From contig WIAF01000001.1 in NCBI GenBank assembly GCA_014055465.1, positions 248,001-312,000 on the forward strand: DNA of 64,000 nucleotides, written 5' to 3'. Shown here piece by piece: positions 1 to 7,755 of this stretch (position 1 is the first letter of the stretch; each line of letters opens with the position of its first letter). The DNA comes from Nitrospira sp. CR1.1 (GTDB taxonomy: Bacteria > Nitrospirota > Nitrospiria > Nitrospirales > Nitrospiraceae). Under the pieces are notes generated by a model, which was not told the origin of the DNA, ran no database searches, and saw only the letters and a program-made list of their open reading frames with translations. Made by a program: the position numbers and the translations under genes.

Positions 1-11
1 GGGAGGGACCG

Positions 12-428
12 GTGAAACGCGTCACCGTTGCCATTGAAGGACACGAGGATGCCGCGCGCATCAAATCCTGGTTGCTCGCTCATCCCTTCAAGAATCCTGT
101 CGATTTGACGATCGCGAGCGTCGTGCGACCGATCCCGGCCACCGACCCCTTCAGCCTGTTCCCCCTCCAGGATTGGACCGGCATCGCCGTGCGATCGGCG
201 GAGGATCTCGTCAAAAATCTGGCGGCGTCGGTCATGAATCATCGGTATTCGGTCGGCACACAGGTCGCGGTGGGCGACCCGACTGATATCCTGACGGAGC
301 GTGCCCGTTCGGCGGACCTGTTGATCATCGGGTCTCACGGACGGAAGGGACTTGAGCGGTTCCTGCTGGGCAGCATTTCCCATGCGCTCTTGCACCGGGT
401 CCCTTGTCCAGTGTTGTTGGTGCGATAA
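12..428 (+). CDS. Universal stress protein (UspA family), single domain
   Basis: A 138-residue UspA-fold protein, probably a cytoplasmic ATP-binding stress protein. The C-terminal signature G-2x-G-9x-G-S is visible (G107, G110, G120, S121), followed by the usual PCPVLLV strand, which places it in the ATP-binding branch of the family. The start is GTG with a GGGAGGG Shine-Dalgarno just upstream at 1-7. The reading frame stays open to the window edge, so a longer protein with an earlier start cannot be excluded. A small cytochrome c gene follows 49 bases downstream on the same strand. Confidence 0.85.
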   Translation: MKRVTVAIEGHEDAARIKSWLLAHPFKNPVDLTIASVVRPIPATDPFSLFPLQDWTGIAVRSAEDLVKNLAASVMNHRYSVGTQVAVGDPTDILTERARSADLLIIGSHGRKGLERFLLGSISHALLHRVPCPVLLVR

Positions 429-477
429 CCTCCCGGTCGTCCGGCGGCGAGACGTTAAACCATAAAGGAGCCAGCGC

Positions 478-840
478 ATGAAAACCTTCAGCATTCTCTG
501 TGCCCTCAGCCTTGTGATGCTCGGCAGTTCATGGGCCGCCGGCCAAATCAACCGCGGCAATCCGCGCGAGGGCCAGGCCATCTACGAAAAATACTGCCTG
601 CGGTGCCATGGTGACAGATTGGATGGCAACGGGCCGGACGGCCAGTATCTCATTGTACGCCCGGCGAATTTTCAATCTGTGAACTCGCGCGCCAAGACCG
701 ACTGGGAATTGTTGATCACCATTGCAAACGGCGCGCTGTTCAGCCCCATGCACGGCTATCGTGGGAAACTGACGGACCAGCAGATGCTGGATGTCTTGTC
801 CTATATCCGATCGGTCGCCGCGCCTGACTTCGTGAGCTAA
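478..840 (+). CDS. Small monoheme cytochrome c
   Basis: A 120-residue secreted class I cytochrome c. A signal peptide covers about residues 1-21 (hydrophobic core, AAG cleavage region). The single heme site is CLRCH (C40, C43, H44), and M91 in SPMHGY is a candidate distal ligand. The C-terminal helix LTDQQMLDVLSYIRS is typical of the cytochrome c fold. A good Shine-Dalgarno, AAAGGAG, precedes the ATG. It is presumably a periplasmic electron carrier; its redox partner is not shown by the sequence. Confidence 0.9.
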   Translation: MKTFSILCALSLVMLGSSWAAGQINRGNPREGQAIYEKYCLRCHGDRLDGNGPDGQYLIVRPANFQSVNSRAKTDWELLITIANGALFSPMHGYRGKLTDQQMLDVLSYIRSVAAPDFVS

Positions 841-996
841 CCGGCCCGCATCATCGATGGACAATGCGCGGAGACATTCCGCGTGGGCCGCGGGAGCGGA
901 ATTCAGCATCAGCGGCTTGCACCAGTGACTGTGCGCAGTCATGATCAGCGTCGGCGTACTACTGATCGCGACTGTGCGTTTGCGCTCTGATAGCCC

Positions 997-3729
997 ATGC
1001 AACGTATTCGTCCCCGCCACATGCCGCCCCTGCGAGAGGAAGGGCCCGATTCGGCCCACACCATCCTACGCGATGGAACAACCGCCCTCCTACGCATTGC
1101 CCAACCGGTCGATGCCGATGAACTGCAGCGCTTCTTCACACGCCTGGCGCCGGCCGCGACGCGGCATCGGTTTTTTTCGGAATCGGCCCCGCCCGGCGAG
1201 GTCATTCGCTCGCTGTGTGACGCGTCGCATCCTGAACGCAGCCTGACCGTGATCGTCCTCCGTCGGCATGACGATACGCTGCGTATCATCGCTTCGGGCT
1301 CCTATCATGCGCGGGCCCCGCACGAGGCAGAGGTAGCGATGGCCGTGGACGATCAACTCCATGGACACGGCCTCGGCACCATTCTCCTCGAACGACTGGC
1401 CCTGCTGGCCATCCGGCAGGGCTTCACAAAACTCTGGGCCATCACCCATGCCGACAACCTGGCGATGCGCGAAGTGTTTGCCACCTCTGGCTTCACTACG
1501 GAAGAGCATGTCGAAGGCGGCGACATGGAGGTCGAGCTGTCGCTGATACCGACCGACCGCAGCGTACGGCAATCCGAATGGCGTGAGCGAGTCGCCACCA
1601 TCGCCTCGCTTCATCCGCTGTTTCATCCACGCGCCGTCGCTGTGATCGGCGCCTCGCGCGCGCCCAGAAGTATCGGCTACCGGTTACTCGAGGCCCTCCA
1701 CGACAACCGGTTTGAGGGCCGCTGTTATGCCGTCAACCCGCATGCCTCCGCCATCGCCGGAGTCGACGCGTATCCGTCCTTGCGCCACCTGCCCGAACCG
1801 GTGGATCTCGCCGTCATCGCCGTTCCCAAAGAAGCCGTGTTGCCCGTGGTGGACGAGTGCGCCGCCATCGGAGTCCGCGCGCTGGTGGTCATCACCGCCG
1901 GCTTTGCGGAGGTGGGAGAGGAGGGCCGGCGGTTGCAGGACCAGTTACTGGAGAAGGTTCGGCAGCATGGGATGCGTATGGTGGGGCCCAATTGCTTCGG
2001 CATCCTGAACACCGACCCCGCGGTGCGGTTGAACGCCACGTTCACGCCGACGTTTCCTCGCGCCGGATCGATCGCCATGTCCTCGCAAAGCGGCGCCTTG
2101 GGACTCGCCCTAGTCGCCGCCTCCAACCGATTACACCTGGGGCTGTCCACCTTCGTCAGCGTCGGCAACAAAGCCGATGTCTCCGTCAACGATCTCCTGC
2201 AGTACTGGGAAAGCGACTCCGCCACGAACGTGATCCTGCTGTACGTCGAATCGTTCGGCAACCCCAGGCGATTTGCGCAGATCGCCAGGCGGGTCGGCCG
2301 CAACAAGCCGATCGTCGTACTCAAAGCGGGGCGGACCTCATCGGGCAAACGAGCCGCCGGGTCCCACACCGCCGCGCTGGCCGCCAATGATGTAGCGGTG
2401 GACGCCCTCTTTCAACAAACCGGCATCCTACGCGCCGACACGTTGGAAGAAATGTTTGCTCTGGCGGCAGGCCTATCTGATCAACCATTGCCGAAAGGCA
2501 ACCGCGTCGGCATCCTGACCAACGCCGGCGGGCCCGCCATTCTCTGCGCGGATGCCTGTGAAGCGGCCGGCCTGGAGGTGCCCGAGTTGTCTCAGGCGAC
2601 GATCACGCAGCTCTCGCCCTTCTTGCCTGCCTCAGCATCCTTGCGCAACCCGGTCGACTTGATCGCCTCAGCCAGTCCGGAGCAATACGAGCAAGCGATC
2701 GTCACACTGCTGGGCTCCGACGATATCGATGCTCTCATCATTTTATATATCGCGGTGACGGCCACTGACGTCGACCCTATCGCCGACGGCATTGCGCGAG
2801 GGATCGCGGCGGCGCGGGCGAGGCAGCTGATCAGCAAACCGGTCGCTATCGGATGGATGGTGGAAACGGATCGAGACCGCAGATTTTCGCTTCCGCAGGA
2901 AACCATTCCCACCTATGGCCTGCCCGAACTTCCCGCGCGCGTCCTAGGCAAAATCGCCGGCTACGTACAGTGGCGCGATCGCCCGATCGGCATGGTGCCG
3001 GACTTTGACGATCTGGATCTATCGGCGGTCAGAACCGTCTGTCGTGAGGCCCTCGCCGCACGGGGCAGCGGCTGGTTAACGGTCACCGAAACCCGCCGAG
3101 TCCTGACGGGCATGGCGATCCCTTTGCCGCCCGGCGGCCTGGCAACCTCCGCCGAGGAAGCGGCCACCCTCGCCGCGCAAATAGGATTTCCGGTCGCCGT
3201 CAAACTGGCCTCGCATACGCTGGTCCATAAGAGCGAAATCGGCGGCGTGCATCTCAACCTGTCCAGTAAGACGGAGGTGCGTCGCGCGTATGACGAGATC
3301 GCCGCGCGGCTCGCGCAGGATCATACCTTGGCGGCCATGGAAGGGGTGCTGGTTCAGTCGATGGTCACGAGCGGGGTCGAGGTCATGGCCGGAATGGTGC
3401 AGGATCCCTCCTTCGGCCCCTTGATCGGATTCGGTCTCGGCGGGATCCATGTCGAAATTCTCGGGGACGTGCGCTTCCGCATCACACCTTTGACGGAGCT
3501 GGACGCGGCCGACTTGATTCGCAGTATTAAGGGGTATCGCCTGCTGCAGGGGTATCGCGGCCATCCGCCGGGCGACGTGGATGCGATTCAAGACTTGCTA
3601 CTCCGGCTCTCGCGGCTGGTCGAAGAGGTGCCCGAAATCGTGGAGCTCGATTTGAACCCGATTTTCGCCCTTGCTCCGGGGGAGGGCTGCAGCATCGTCG
3701 ATGCGAGGATCAGGCTAGCGGGCACGTGA
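997..3729 (+). CDS. GNAT acetyltransferase fused to ADP-forming acyl-CoA synthetase (Pat-like)
   Basis: A 910-residue fusion. Residues about 20-175 form a GNAT domain with the acetyl-CoA loop GHGLGT. Residues about 205-680 match the CoA-binding and CoA-ligase domains of ADP-forming acyl-CoA synthetases (AVIGASRAP, GPNCFGILN, SQSGALG, and GSHTAALA with the candidate phosphohistidine). Residues about 690-905 are an ATP-grasp domain. Protein lysine acetyltransferases such as PatZ combine the same parts in the opposite order, with GNAT at the C-terminus. The function is either reversible lysine acetylation or acetate-CoA ligation; sequence alone does not decide. It stands alone on the plus strand, 156 bases after the cytochrome gene. 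Confidence 0.88.
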   Translation: MQRIRPRHMPPLREEGPDSAHTILRDGTTALLRIAQPVDADELQRFFTRLAPAATRHRFFSESAPPGEVIRSLCDASHPERSLTVIVLRRHDDTLRIIASGSYHARAPHEAEVAMAVDDQLHGHGLGTILLERLALLAIRQGFTKLWAITHADNLAMREVFATSGFTTEEHVEGGDMEVELSLIPTDRSVRQSEWRERVATIASLHPLFHPRAVAVIGASRAPRSIGYRLLEALHDNRFEGRCYAVNPHASAIAGVDAYPSLRHLPEPVDLAVIAVPKEAVLPVVDECAAIGVRALVVITAGFAEVGEEGRRLQDQLLEKVRQHGMRMVGPNCFGILNTDPAVRLNATFTPTFPRAGSIAMSSQSGALGLALVAASNRLHLGLSTFVSVGNKADVSVNDLLQYWESDSATNVILLYVESFGNPRRFAQIARRVGRNKPIVVLKAGRTSSGKRAAGSHTAALAANDVAVDALFQQTGILRADTLEEMFALAAGLSDQPLPKGNRVGILTNAGGPAILCADACEAAGLEVPELSQATITQLSPFLPASASLRNPVDLIASASPEQYEQAIVTLLGSDDIDALIILYIAVTATDVDPIADGIARGIAAARARQLISKPVAIGWMVETDRDRRFSLPQETIPTYGLPELPARVLGKIAGYVQWRDRPIGMVPDFDDLDLSAVRTVCREALAARGSGWLTVTETRRVLTGMAIPLPPGGLATSAEEAATLAAQIGFPVAVKLASHTLVHKSEIGGVHLNLSSKTEVRRAYDEIAARLAQDHTLAAMEGVLVQSMVTSGVEVMAGMVQDPSFGPLIGFGLGGIHVEILGDVRFRITPLTELDAADLIRSIKGYRLLQGYRGHPPGDVDAIQDLLLRLSRLVEEVPEIVELDLNPIFALAPGEGCSIVDARIRLAGT

Positions 3730-3737
3730 TTCGTGAC

Positions 3738-4034
3738 TCACGCAGCGCTGCGCTTACGAACTGCACGCGGGCGAGCGGCCCGTGATGAACGCGAAGGAAG
3801 AGCCTGAGGCTGCCTTTCGACACCGGCATCGAGCAAGCGGCGAATCATGCGCTGGTATTGTGTGTGGTGCCGGGATGCCTCGGCCTTGAACAACTCCGCG
3901 CTTTTCTTGCTCAAAGCCAACGTCACCTTGACTCCTTCATCGCGAAATGCCAATTCGGCGGGAGAGGGCAGAAAATCTGGAATGACACGAATCGTACCCA
4001 GGGGTTCATCCCGATATTTTATTTTCGCGCTCAT
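3738..4034 (-). CDS. CopG-type antitoxin (BrnA-like)
   Basis: A 98-residue protein from the second methionine (MSAKIKYRDEP); an upstream ATG at 4058 would add eight residues. The central segment KVTLALSKKSAELFKAEA followed by HHTQYQRMIRRLLD is the ribbon-helix-helix-like domain seen in antitoxins paired with BrnT/DUF497 toxins. The tail after about residue 75 is basic and Ser/Arg/Ala-rich. Its 5' end overlaps the 3' end of the toxin-like remnant at 4006-4197, the usual toxin-first order. Since the toxin seems truncated, this may now be an orphan antitoxin or DNA-binding protein. Confidence 0.75.
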   Translation of the reverse strand: MSAKIKYRDEPLGTIRVIPDFLPSPAELAFRDEGVKVTLALSKKSAELFKAEASRHHTQYQRMIRRLLDAGVERQPQALPSRSSRAARPRAVRKRSAA

Positions 4035-4197
4035 AGACGGCTTTTCCCTTTCGCCCATAGCCGGCGCCGATGATTCGAATAGCCGAACGCCGATAGGTAA
4101 ACCGGACGGTCAAAATGCCACCCTGGACTTCCCCGAAGCAATAGAAACGATCCTCTGACCTCAGAGTGTCCCTCCGCTCATTGCCCTTCCCCTCCAT
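4006..4197 (-). pseudogene. 5'-truncated BrnT-like (DUF497) toxin
   Basis: The frame encodes the C-terminal core of a BrnT/DUF497 ribonuclease toxin (RFYCFGEVQGGILTVRFTY, then IRIIGAGY and KGKAVYERENK), about 50 recognisable residues where the family usually has about 90. The N-terminal part is missing: upstream the frame runs straight into the 3' end of the pentaheme cytochrome gene (stop at 4178) with no homologous residues. The only in-frame ATG (4197) lies inside that cytochrome gene. The 3' end overlaps the antitoxin start, so the pair arrangement is preserved although the toxin is probably dead. Confidence 0.6.
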
Positions 4198-4732
4198 GAC
4201 AAGCGAGACATTCTCGCATATGGCCCGGGCGATGCGCGCCTCGCCCCTTCTCATACAAGAGCCGCACAATCGGCTCATCTCTCAGCGTCGGCCTGGTCGC
4301 CACCCTCGTGCCGAACTCATGGCAGGCGGTGCAAGAGCTGGCCCCCGTCGCGCGAAACACCAGTTCGCCGTGGGGATTCATCCTTGTCGGTTCAGTAATG
4401 TGAGCCAAGGCCCCGCGGTGTTCCGTATGGCATCCGGTGCAGGTCGTTCGTTGCACCACCAGTTCGCGATGCCAGGTCATGACGGCAGGCGTAGACCGGG
4501 CCTCAACATACCGTTCGGAATGGCAGGCTACGCAGCGTGCGGGACTGGGCCCTTGAAACGGCTCATGGCATTGCGTGCACCCGCCTTGATACACGTGGTA
4601 CCGGCTGAGGTCGCCCGGAGCCCAGAAGGCGGCGGGACTCCGCACCGTTCCCCATCCCACCCACATCATCAACAGCAGGGTTGCCAATACCACCGCGGGG
4701 ATCGCCGTTCGCGGAAGGGGAAGGTACCGCAT
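4178..4732 (-). CDS. Membrane-anchored pentaheme cytochrome c
   Basis: A 184-residue protein with one N-terminal transmembrane segment (about residues 8-28) and five CxxCH sites (C52, C67, C98, C134, C175), so a periplasm-facing multiheme electron carrier. The spacing and scattered histidines (TWHRE, TEHRG, NPHGE, GAHRPGH) suggest bis-His ligation. Its C-terminal half is clearly related to the diheme protein at 5354-5728 (shared NPH..L.FRATGA..C..CH and a second CxxCH). It follows the b-type membrane protein by three bases, which suggests a quinol- or membrane-linked electron transfer module with it. Confidence 0.88.
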   Translation of the reverse strand: MRYLPLPRTAIPAVVLATLLLMMWVGWGTVRSPAAFWAPGDLSRYHVYQGGCTQCHEPFQGPSPARCVACHSERYVEARSTPAVMTWHRELVVQRTTCTGCHTEHRGALAHITEPTRMNPHGELVFRATGASSCTACHEFGTRVATRPTLRDEPIVRLLYEKGRGAHRPGHMRECLACHGGEGQ

Positions 4733-4735
4733 GAC

Positions 4736-5323
4736 TTACGAGATTCCTGCAAAGAACAACGCTCCCGCCACATGCAGGACGGTGAAGGCCAGGAACATCA
4801 GTGTCATCGGCGCATGGATCGCTTGCCAGAGACGAAACGCCTCTTCCTGGGAGGCCATGCCGTGCAACCTCGTCTCGACCTCACGCTCGGATAGTCCTTG
4901 GTGCTGAAGCTGGTGACGGTGCTCGTTGAGCGCCCTCAGACTCGCGGCATGCACCAACTGTCCCACGATCCCACTGACGACCACGATCACCATGGAACCC
5001 ATGGCCAGGATCGGCACGACCGCATGGTAGTGCGCGCCGGAGTGAAGAAAAATCAGCAGGGGGCCGAGGACGCCCGCCACCATGTGCACTCGAAACCACC
5101 CGCGCGGCCATCGACGCGAGGGGCCGACGCGTTTTCGAAACGGATAGACAAAGACCAGCAGAGTGAAAGCCAGCCCGGCCCAGCCGACGACATGGCCGTA
5201 CTCCGTATGGCCGAAAGGCGTCACCTTGTCGAGGCTGAGCAACGCCTCAACGGCCAGCGCCATCACCACCGCACCAACCGTCGCCACAACGACCGCGATG
5301 AGGCGCGACCGCACGCCCGTCAT
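4736..5323 (-). CDS. b-type-cytochrome-like integral membrane protein
   Basis: A 195-residue protein with about five hydrophobic helices (near residues 8-28, 43-60, 80-95, 105-125, 168-192). Histidines within or next to helices (H80 in VHMVAG, LHSGAHYH, QAIHAP, LHVAG) are placed as heme b ligands would be, resembling ferric-reductase-like or small cytochrome b membrane proteins. A charged stretch with EHRHQLQHQ lies between helices 4 and 5. It sits between diheme and pentaheme cytochrome genes, so the likely role is the membrane component of a quinone/cytochrome c relay. Heme binding is inferred and the exact family was not recognised. Confidence 0.65.
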   Translation of the reverse strand: MTGVRSRLIAVVVATVGAVVMALAVEALLSLDKVTPFGHTEYGHVVGWAGLAFTLLVFVYPFRKRVGPSRRWPRGWFRVHMVAGVLGPLLIFLHSGAHYHAVVPILAMGSMVIVVVSGIVGQLVHAASLRALNEHRHQLQHQGLSEREVETRLHGMASQEEAFRLWQAIHAPMTLMFLAFTVLHVAGALFFAGIS

Positions 5324-5353
5324 ATCCGCCTTCCGTTCTTCATCGGCCAGTGG

Positions 5354-5728
5354 TTACTTCCGGTACTTTTCAACCCCCTTGTGGCCGCCGGCGTGACAGC
5401 GCAAACAGTCCGCGAACCGGCCGGGCCCGTGAACGCCCTTCGCCTTGGCCTTGAGCTCTTGCACAATCTGGTTGTCCTGCACCTGCGTGACCATCAGGCC
5501 GTCTTTTCCGGCACGATGACAATCCAGGCACTTCGTGGCGCCGGTCGCGCGAAAAATCAAATCGCTGTGTGGATTCGCGGCCATCCCCCCGGAATCGGCG
5601 ACTGTCAAAACTGATGGCGCTCCCTCAGACGATGAGGTTCCTCCCGGCGTAGCGGCCACGCAGAGCAGCCCCAGCAGACCACCCAGCGCGAGGAGGCCAT
5701 GACCAGTCATGACCGCCCGCTTCCGCAA
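5354..5728 (-). CDS. Diheme cytochrome c (paralog of pentaheme C-terminal half)
   Basis: A 124-residue exported protein: signal sequence up to about residue 27, then two heme sites (C67-H71 CLDCH and C108-H112 CLRCH). The stretch NPHSDLIFRATGATKC aligns with NPHGELVFRATGASSC of the pentaheme protein two genes downstream, and the second heme region matches too, so the two share a duplicated diheme unit. The start overlaps the end of the hemerythrin gene by 22 bases, which points to translational coupling. It is a periplasmic electron carrier, probably a partner of the adjoining b-type protein. Confidence 0.85.
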   Translation of the reverse strand: MRKRAVMTGHGLLALGGLLGLLCVAATPGGTSSSEGAPSVLTVADSGGMAANPHSDLIFRATGATKCLDCHRAGKDGLMVTQVQDNQIVQELKAKAKGVHGPGRFADCLRCHAGGHKGVEKYRK

Positions 5729-6189
5729 CAGGTTCGGTACCGCTCTTCCGGAATTTCCTTCATGGCCTGGTATAACTCCGCCCGCTCCGCCTCGCTGATC
5801 ACCTGATCGATCGAGGGATAGAGAATCCGCTCCTCCTTCATGTTGTGCGATTTCAGGATCTCCAGCAACCGCTGCTCTTCCCGGTCGCTGTCGGGATTCT
5901 GTGCCTGCACCTTGTCATGAATGGCCTCCAAACATTGGCCGATCATCTGATGCTCAGTGCGCATGACCTGCGTCGGACCGCCTTCCGCCATGCCGGAGTT
6001 CTCCTCCCACTTGGGAAACAACACATCTTCCTCCCAGACAATATGCCGCTGCAGGCCGAACTTGAACTCGACAAAGGCTTCCTTGGCCTTGGCAAAGTTT
6101 GTGCGCTTCAATTGCTGGAACGCGCTGAAGAGCGCATCCAACCGGTCATGATCCTGCTCAAACGTGACACTGATTTTTGCATCCGACAT
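5707..6189 (-). CDS. Hemerythrin (HHE) domain protein
   Basis: A 160-residue cytoplasmic HHE-domain protein. The diiron ligand pattern is present: H14, H49-xxx-E53, H80 and H115-xxx-E119. Such proteins bind O2 or NO or sense iron/oxygen. Here the gene is inside the operon with the oxygen-sensitive 2-oxoacid:ferredoxin oxidoreductase and several cytochromes, so a role in oxygen or NO buffering for that enzyme is a reasonable inference. The C-terminus ends in CCGSGRS, outside the helical bundle. Confidence 0.85.
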   Translation of the reverse strand: MSDAKISVTFEQDHDRLDALFSAFQQLKRTNFAKAKEAFVEFKFGLQRHIVWEEDVLFPKWEENSGMAEGGPTQVMRTEHQMIGQCLEAIHDKVQAQNPDSDREEQRLLEILKSHNMKEERILYPSIDQVISEAERAELYQAMKEIPEERYRTCCGSGRS

Positions 6190-6203
6190 GCCGTGCTCCT
6201 TCG

Positions 6204-6692
6204 TTATGAATGACGGAGTTTATATTCCAAGTGACAGGCGACACAGGCTTTGAGCACATTGTTGAACTCGGGCAGGATCTGCTTCAGATCTTTCGTCGGC
6301 ATCACATCGGCCAACTTCTCGGCAGCCGCATGGTGCGCCATCGCGAGATCGTGATAGGCCGGCGGAACATCAGCCGGTTCCTGCCGCGCCATGGCGTACC
6401 GGTGCATAAAGAACCCCAGATGCGATTCCGTCAGGCCCTGCGCCAATCGATAGTCTTCCTCGGCCAGCGCCGCGACAATCGCCTGAACCGTTTCCAAATG
6501 CTGGTGCATGACGGCGCGATGCTCCAGCCGCGCGGCGTCCCCCAGCGGAATCGGCGTTCGCACGTCCGGCAGGTGCACGGGCGTCACTCCCGTCGCAGAT
6601 ACGGGCTTCTGCTCCACGCACCCGGTCACGAAACACAGCGTCACGAACAGGCAGGACAGCCCCGCCCGCAACCTCATTCGCTCGCAATTCAT
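6204..6692 (-). CDS. Cytochrome c'-like lipoprotein
   Basis: A 162-residue lipoprotein (lipobox VTGC, Cys25) with one C-terminal heme site, CVACH at residues 150-154, followed by LEYKLRHS. The C-terminal heme after a helical region (LETVQAIVAALAEED, MAHHAAAEKLADVM) matches cytochrome c', whose members bind NO or CO. The ATG lies inside the upstream oxidoreductase beta gene: ATGA overlap at 6689-6692, so it is translationally coupled. The frame extends far upstream, but only this start gives a signal peptide. Confidence 0.82.
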   Translation of the reverse strand: MNCERMRLRAGLSCLFVTLCFVTGCVEQKPVSATGVTPVHLPDVRTPIPLGDAARLEHRAVMHQHLETVQAIVAALAEEDYRLAQGLTESHLGFFMHRYAMARQEPADVPPAYHDLAMAHHAAAEKLADVMPTKDLKQILPEFNNVLKACVACHLEYKLRHS

Positions 6693-7627
6693 ATCTGCTC
6701 CTGTGCCGCCTGGCGCCAATAGGCATCCACCCGTTCTTGGATGTGACGAATGGCGTTCGTTTGCGGCATCGGCTCGAATAGATGTCGAAAACGTCCCTGC
6801 AGTTGCAGATAGGCCTCCACTGGTTTGCGCTTTGGAATATACGTGTGGGTGACCACCCCGTTGACGGCCTCCTTCAGCGGCCAGAGGCCGGTCTCCACGG
6901 CCAACCTGGCGACCTCCGGCGTGGCCCCCGGATCGTACAACCAGCCGGTCGGGCAAGCAGAGAGGGCGAGAAACATTTTCGGGCCGGCGAACGTGGCCGC
7001 CCGTGCGAACTTCTCCTCCAAATCCAACGGATACCGTGGGGAGACCGTCGCGAGGTAGGGCGGCCGATGCGCGCGCCAAATCTCGAAGAGGTCTTTCTTC
7101 TCCTGAGTCGTTGCGGCGGGATGCTGCAGACTGCAGGGCGACGTGGCCGTTCGCGCGGCGTAGGGGGTGGCGGGGGACAACTGCATGCCGGTGTTGCCGT
7201 AGGCTTCGTTGTCGTAACAGATGTAATAAAAGTCGAGCCGGCGATTCATGGCCCCGGAGGTTGATGACAAGGCCATATCGTACGTGGAGCCATCCCCTCC
7301 CAGCACGACGACTTTGAGATCTTCGCTCTTCGGCAGTCTCCCCTTGGCAATCAGCACATCCAAGGCATCGCGAATTCCCTGCGCGCCGGCCGGCGCCGAG
7401 CCCATGGTCGTATACAACCACGACCCCTTGAATGAGGTGTAGGGATAGGCCGCCAACATAGTAAAGCAACCGGCGGCATTCACATAGACGACATGATCAC
7501 CCAACACCTTCGCCGCGAGCCGCAAGGCTTCGAGGCCCCCGCACCCGGCGCACAAGGCCGTGCCCGGCAGCACATGCTCTTCCCGTGGAATCTGTTTGAT
7601 CTTCTTGAACGTCTCCCGCTGCCACAT
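6689..7627 (-). CDS. 2-oxoacid:ferredoxin oxidoreductase, beta subunit
   Basis: The 312-residue thiamine-diphosphate subunit of a pyruvate/2-oxoglutarate:ferredoxin oxidoreductase. It shows CAGCGG near residue 26 and the TPP/Mg motif GGDGSTYDM continuing to DNEAYGNTGMQ. In reductive-TCA bacteria this enzyme carboxylates acetyl-CoA or succinyl-CoA using reduced ferredoxin; pyruvate and 2-oxoglutarate specificity cannot be told apart here. It comes after the alpha subunit (78-base spacer full of CGTGAA-like repeats) and overlaps the next cytochrome gene by four bases. Confidence 0.9.
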   Translation of the reverse strand: MWQRETFKKIKQIPREEHVLPGTALCAGCGGLEALRLAAKVLGDHVVYVNAAGCFTMLAAYPYTSFKGSWLYTTMGSAPAGAQGIRDALDVLIAKGRLPKSEDLKVVVLGGDGSTYDMALSSTSGAMNRRLDFYYICYDNEAYGNTGMQLSPATPYAARTATSPCSLQHPAATTQEKKDLFEIWRAHRPPYLATVSPRYPLDLEEKFARAATFAGPKMFLALSACPTGWLYDPGATPEVARLAVETGLWPLKEAVNGVVTHTYIPKRKPVEAYLQLQGRFRHLFEPMPQTNAIRHIQERVDAYWRQAAQEQI

Positions 7628-7755
7628 GGCGTCTCTTGTCTCTCGTGAAGCGTCTCGCGTGGTTCACGTTGTCCGTTTCACGTCTTGCGTCTTGCGTTTC
7701 ACACGTCACGTTTGACTTTTCACGTTTTCGGTTTCACCGTTCACGGTTCCCGCCG
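7628..7755. repeat. Degenerate CGTGAA-type spacer repeats
   Basis: Between the alpha and beta oxidoreductase genes the minus strand is a chain of near copies of CGTGAAACG/GTGAAAAG/ACGTGA words. The repeat also encodes the last dozen residues of the alpha subunit. Similar words occur at 12606-12650, 19285-19335 and 51500-51540, always in spacers. Origin unknown; it may be slippage-derived. Confidence 0.5.

Noticed and set aside
6204-7469. A 421-codon frame reaching far upstream of the cytochrome c'-like gene
   Set aside because: Upstream of 6692 it is only a shadow of the oxidoreductase beta gene and has Arg/Gly-rich nonsense composition; the lipoprotein signal starts at 6692.
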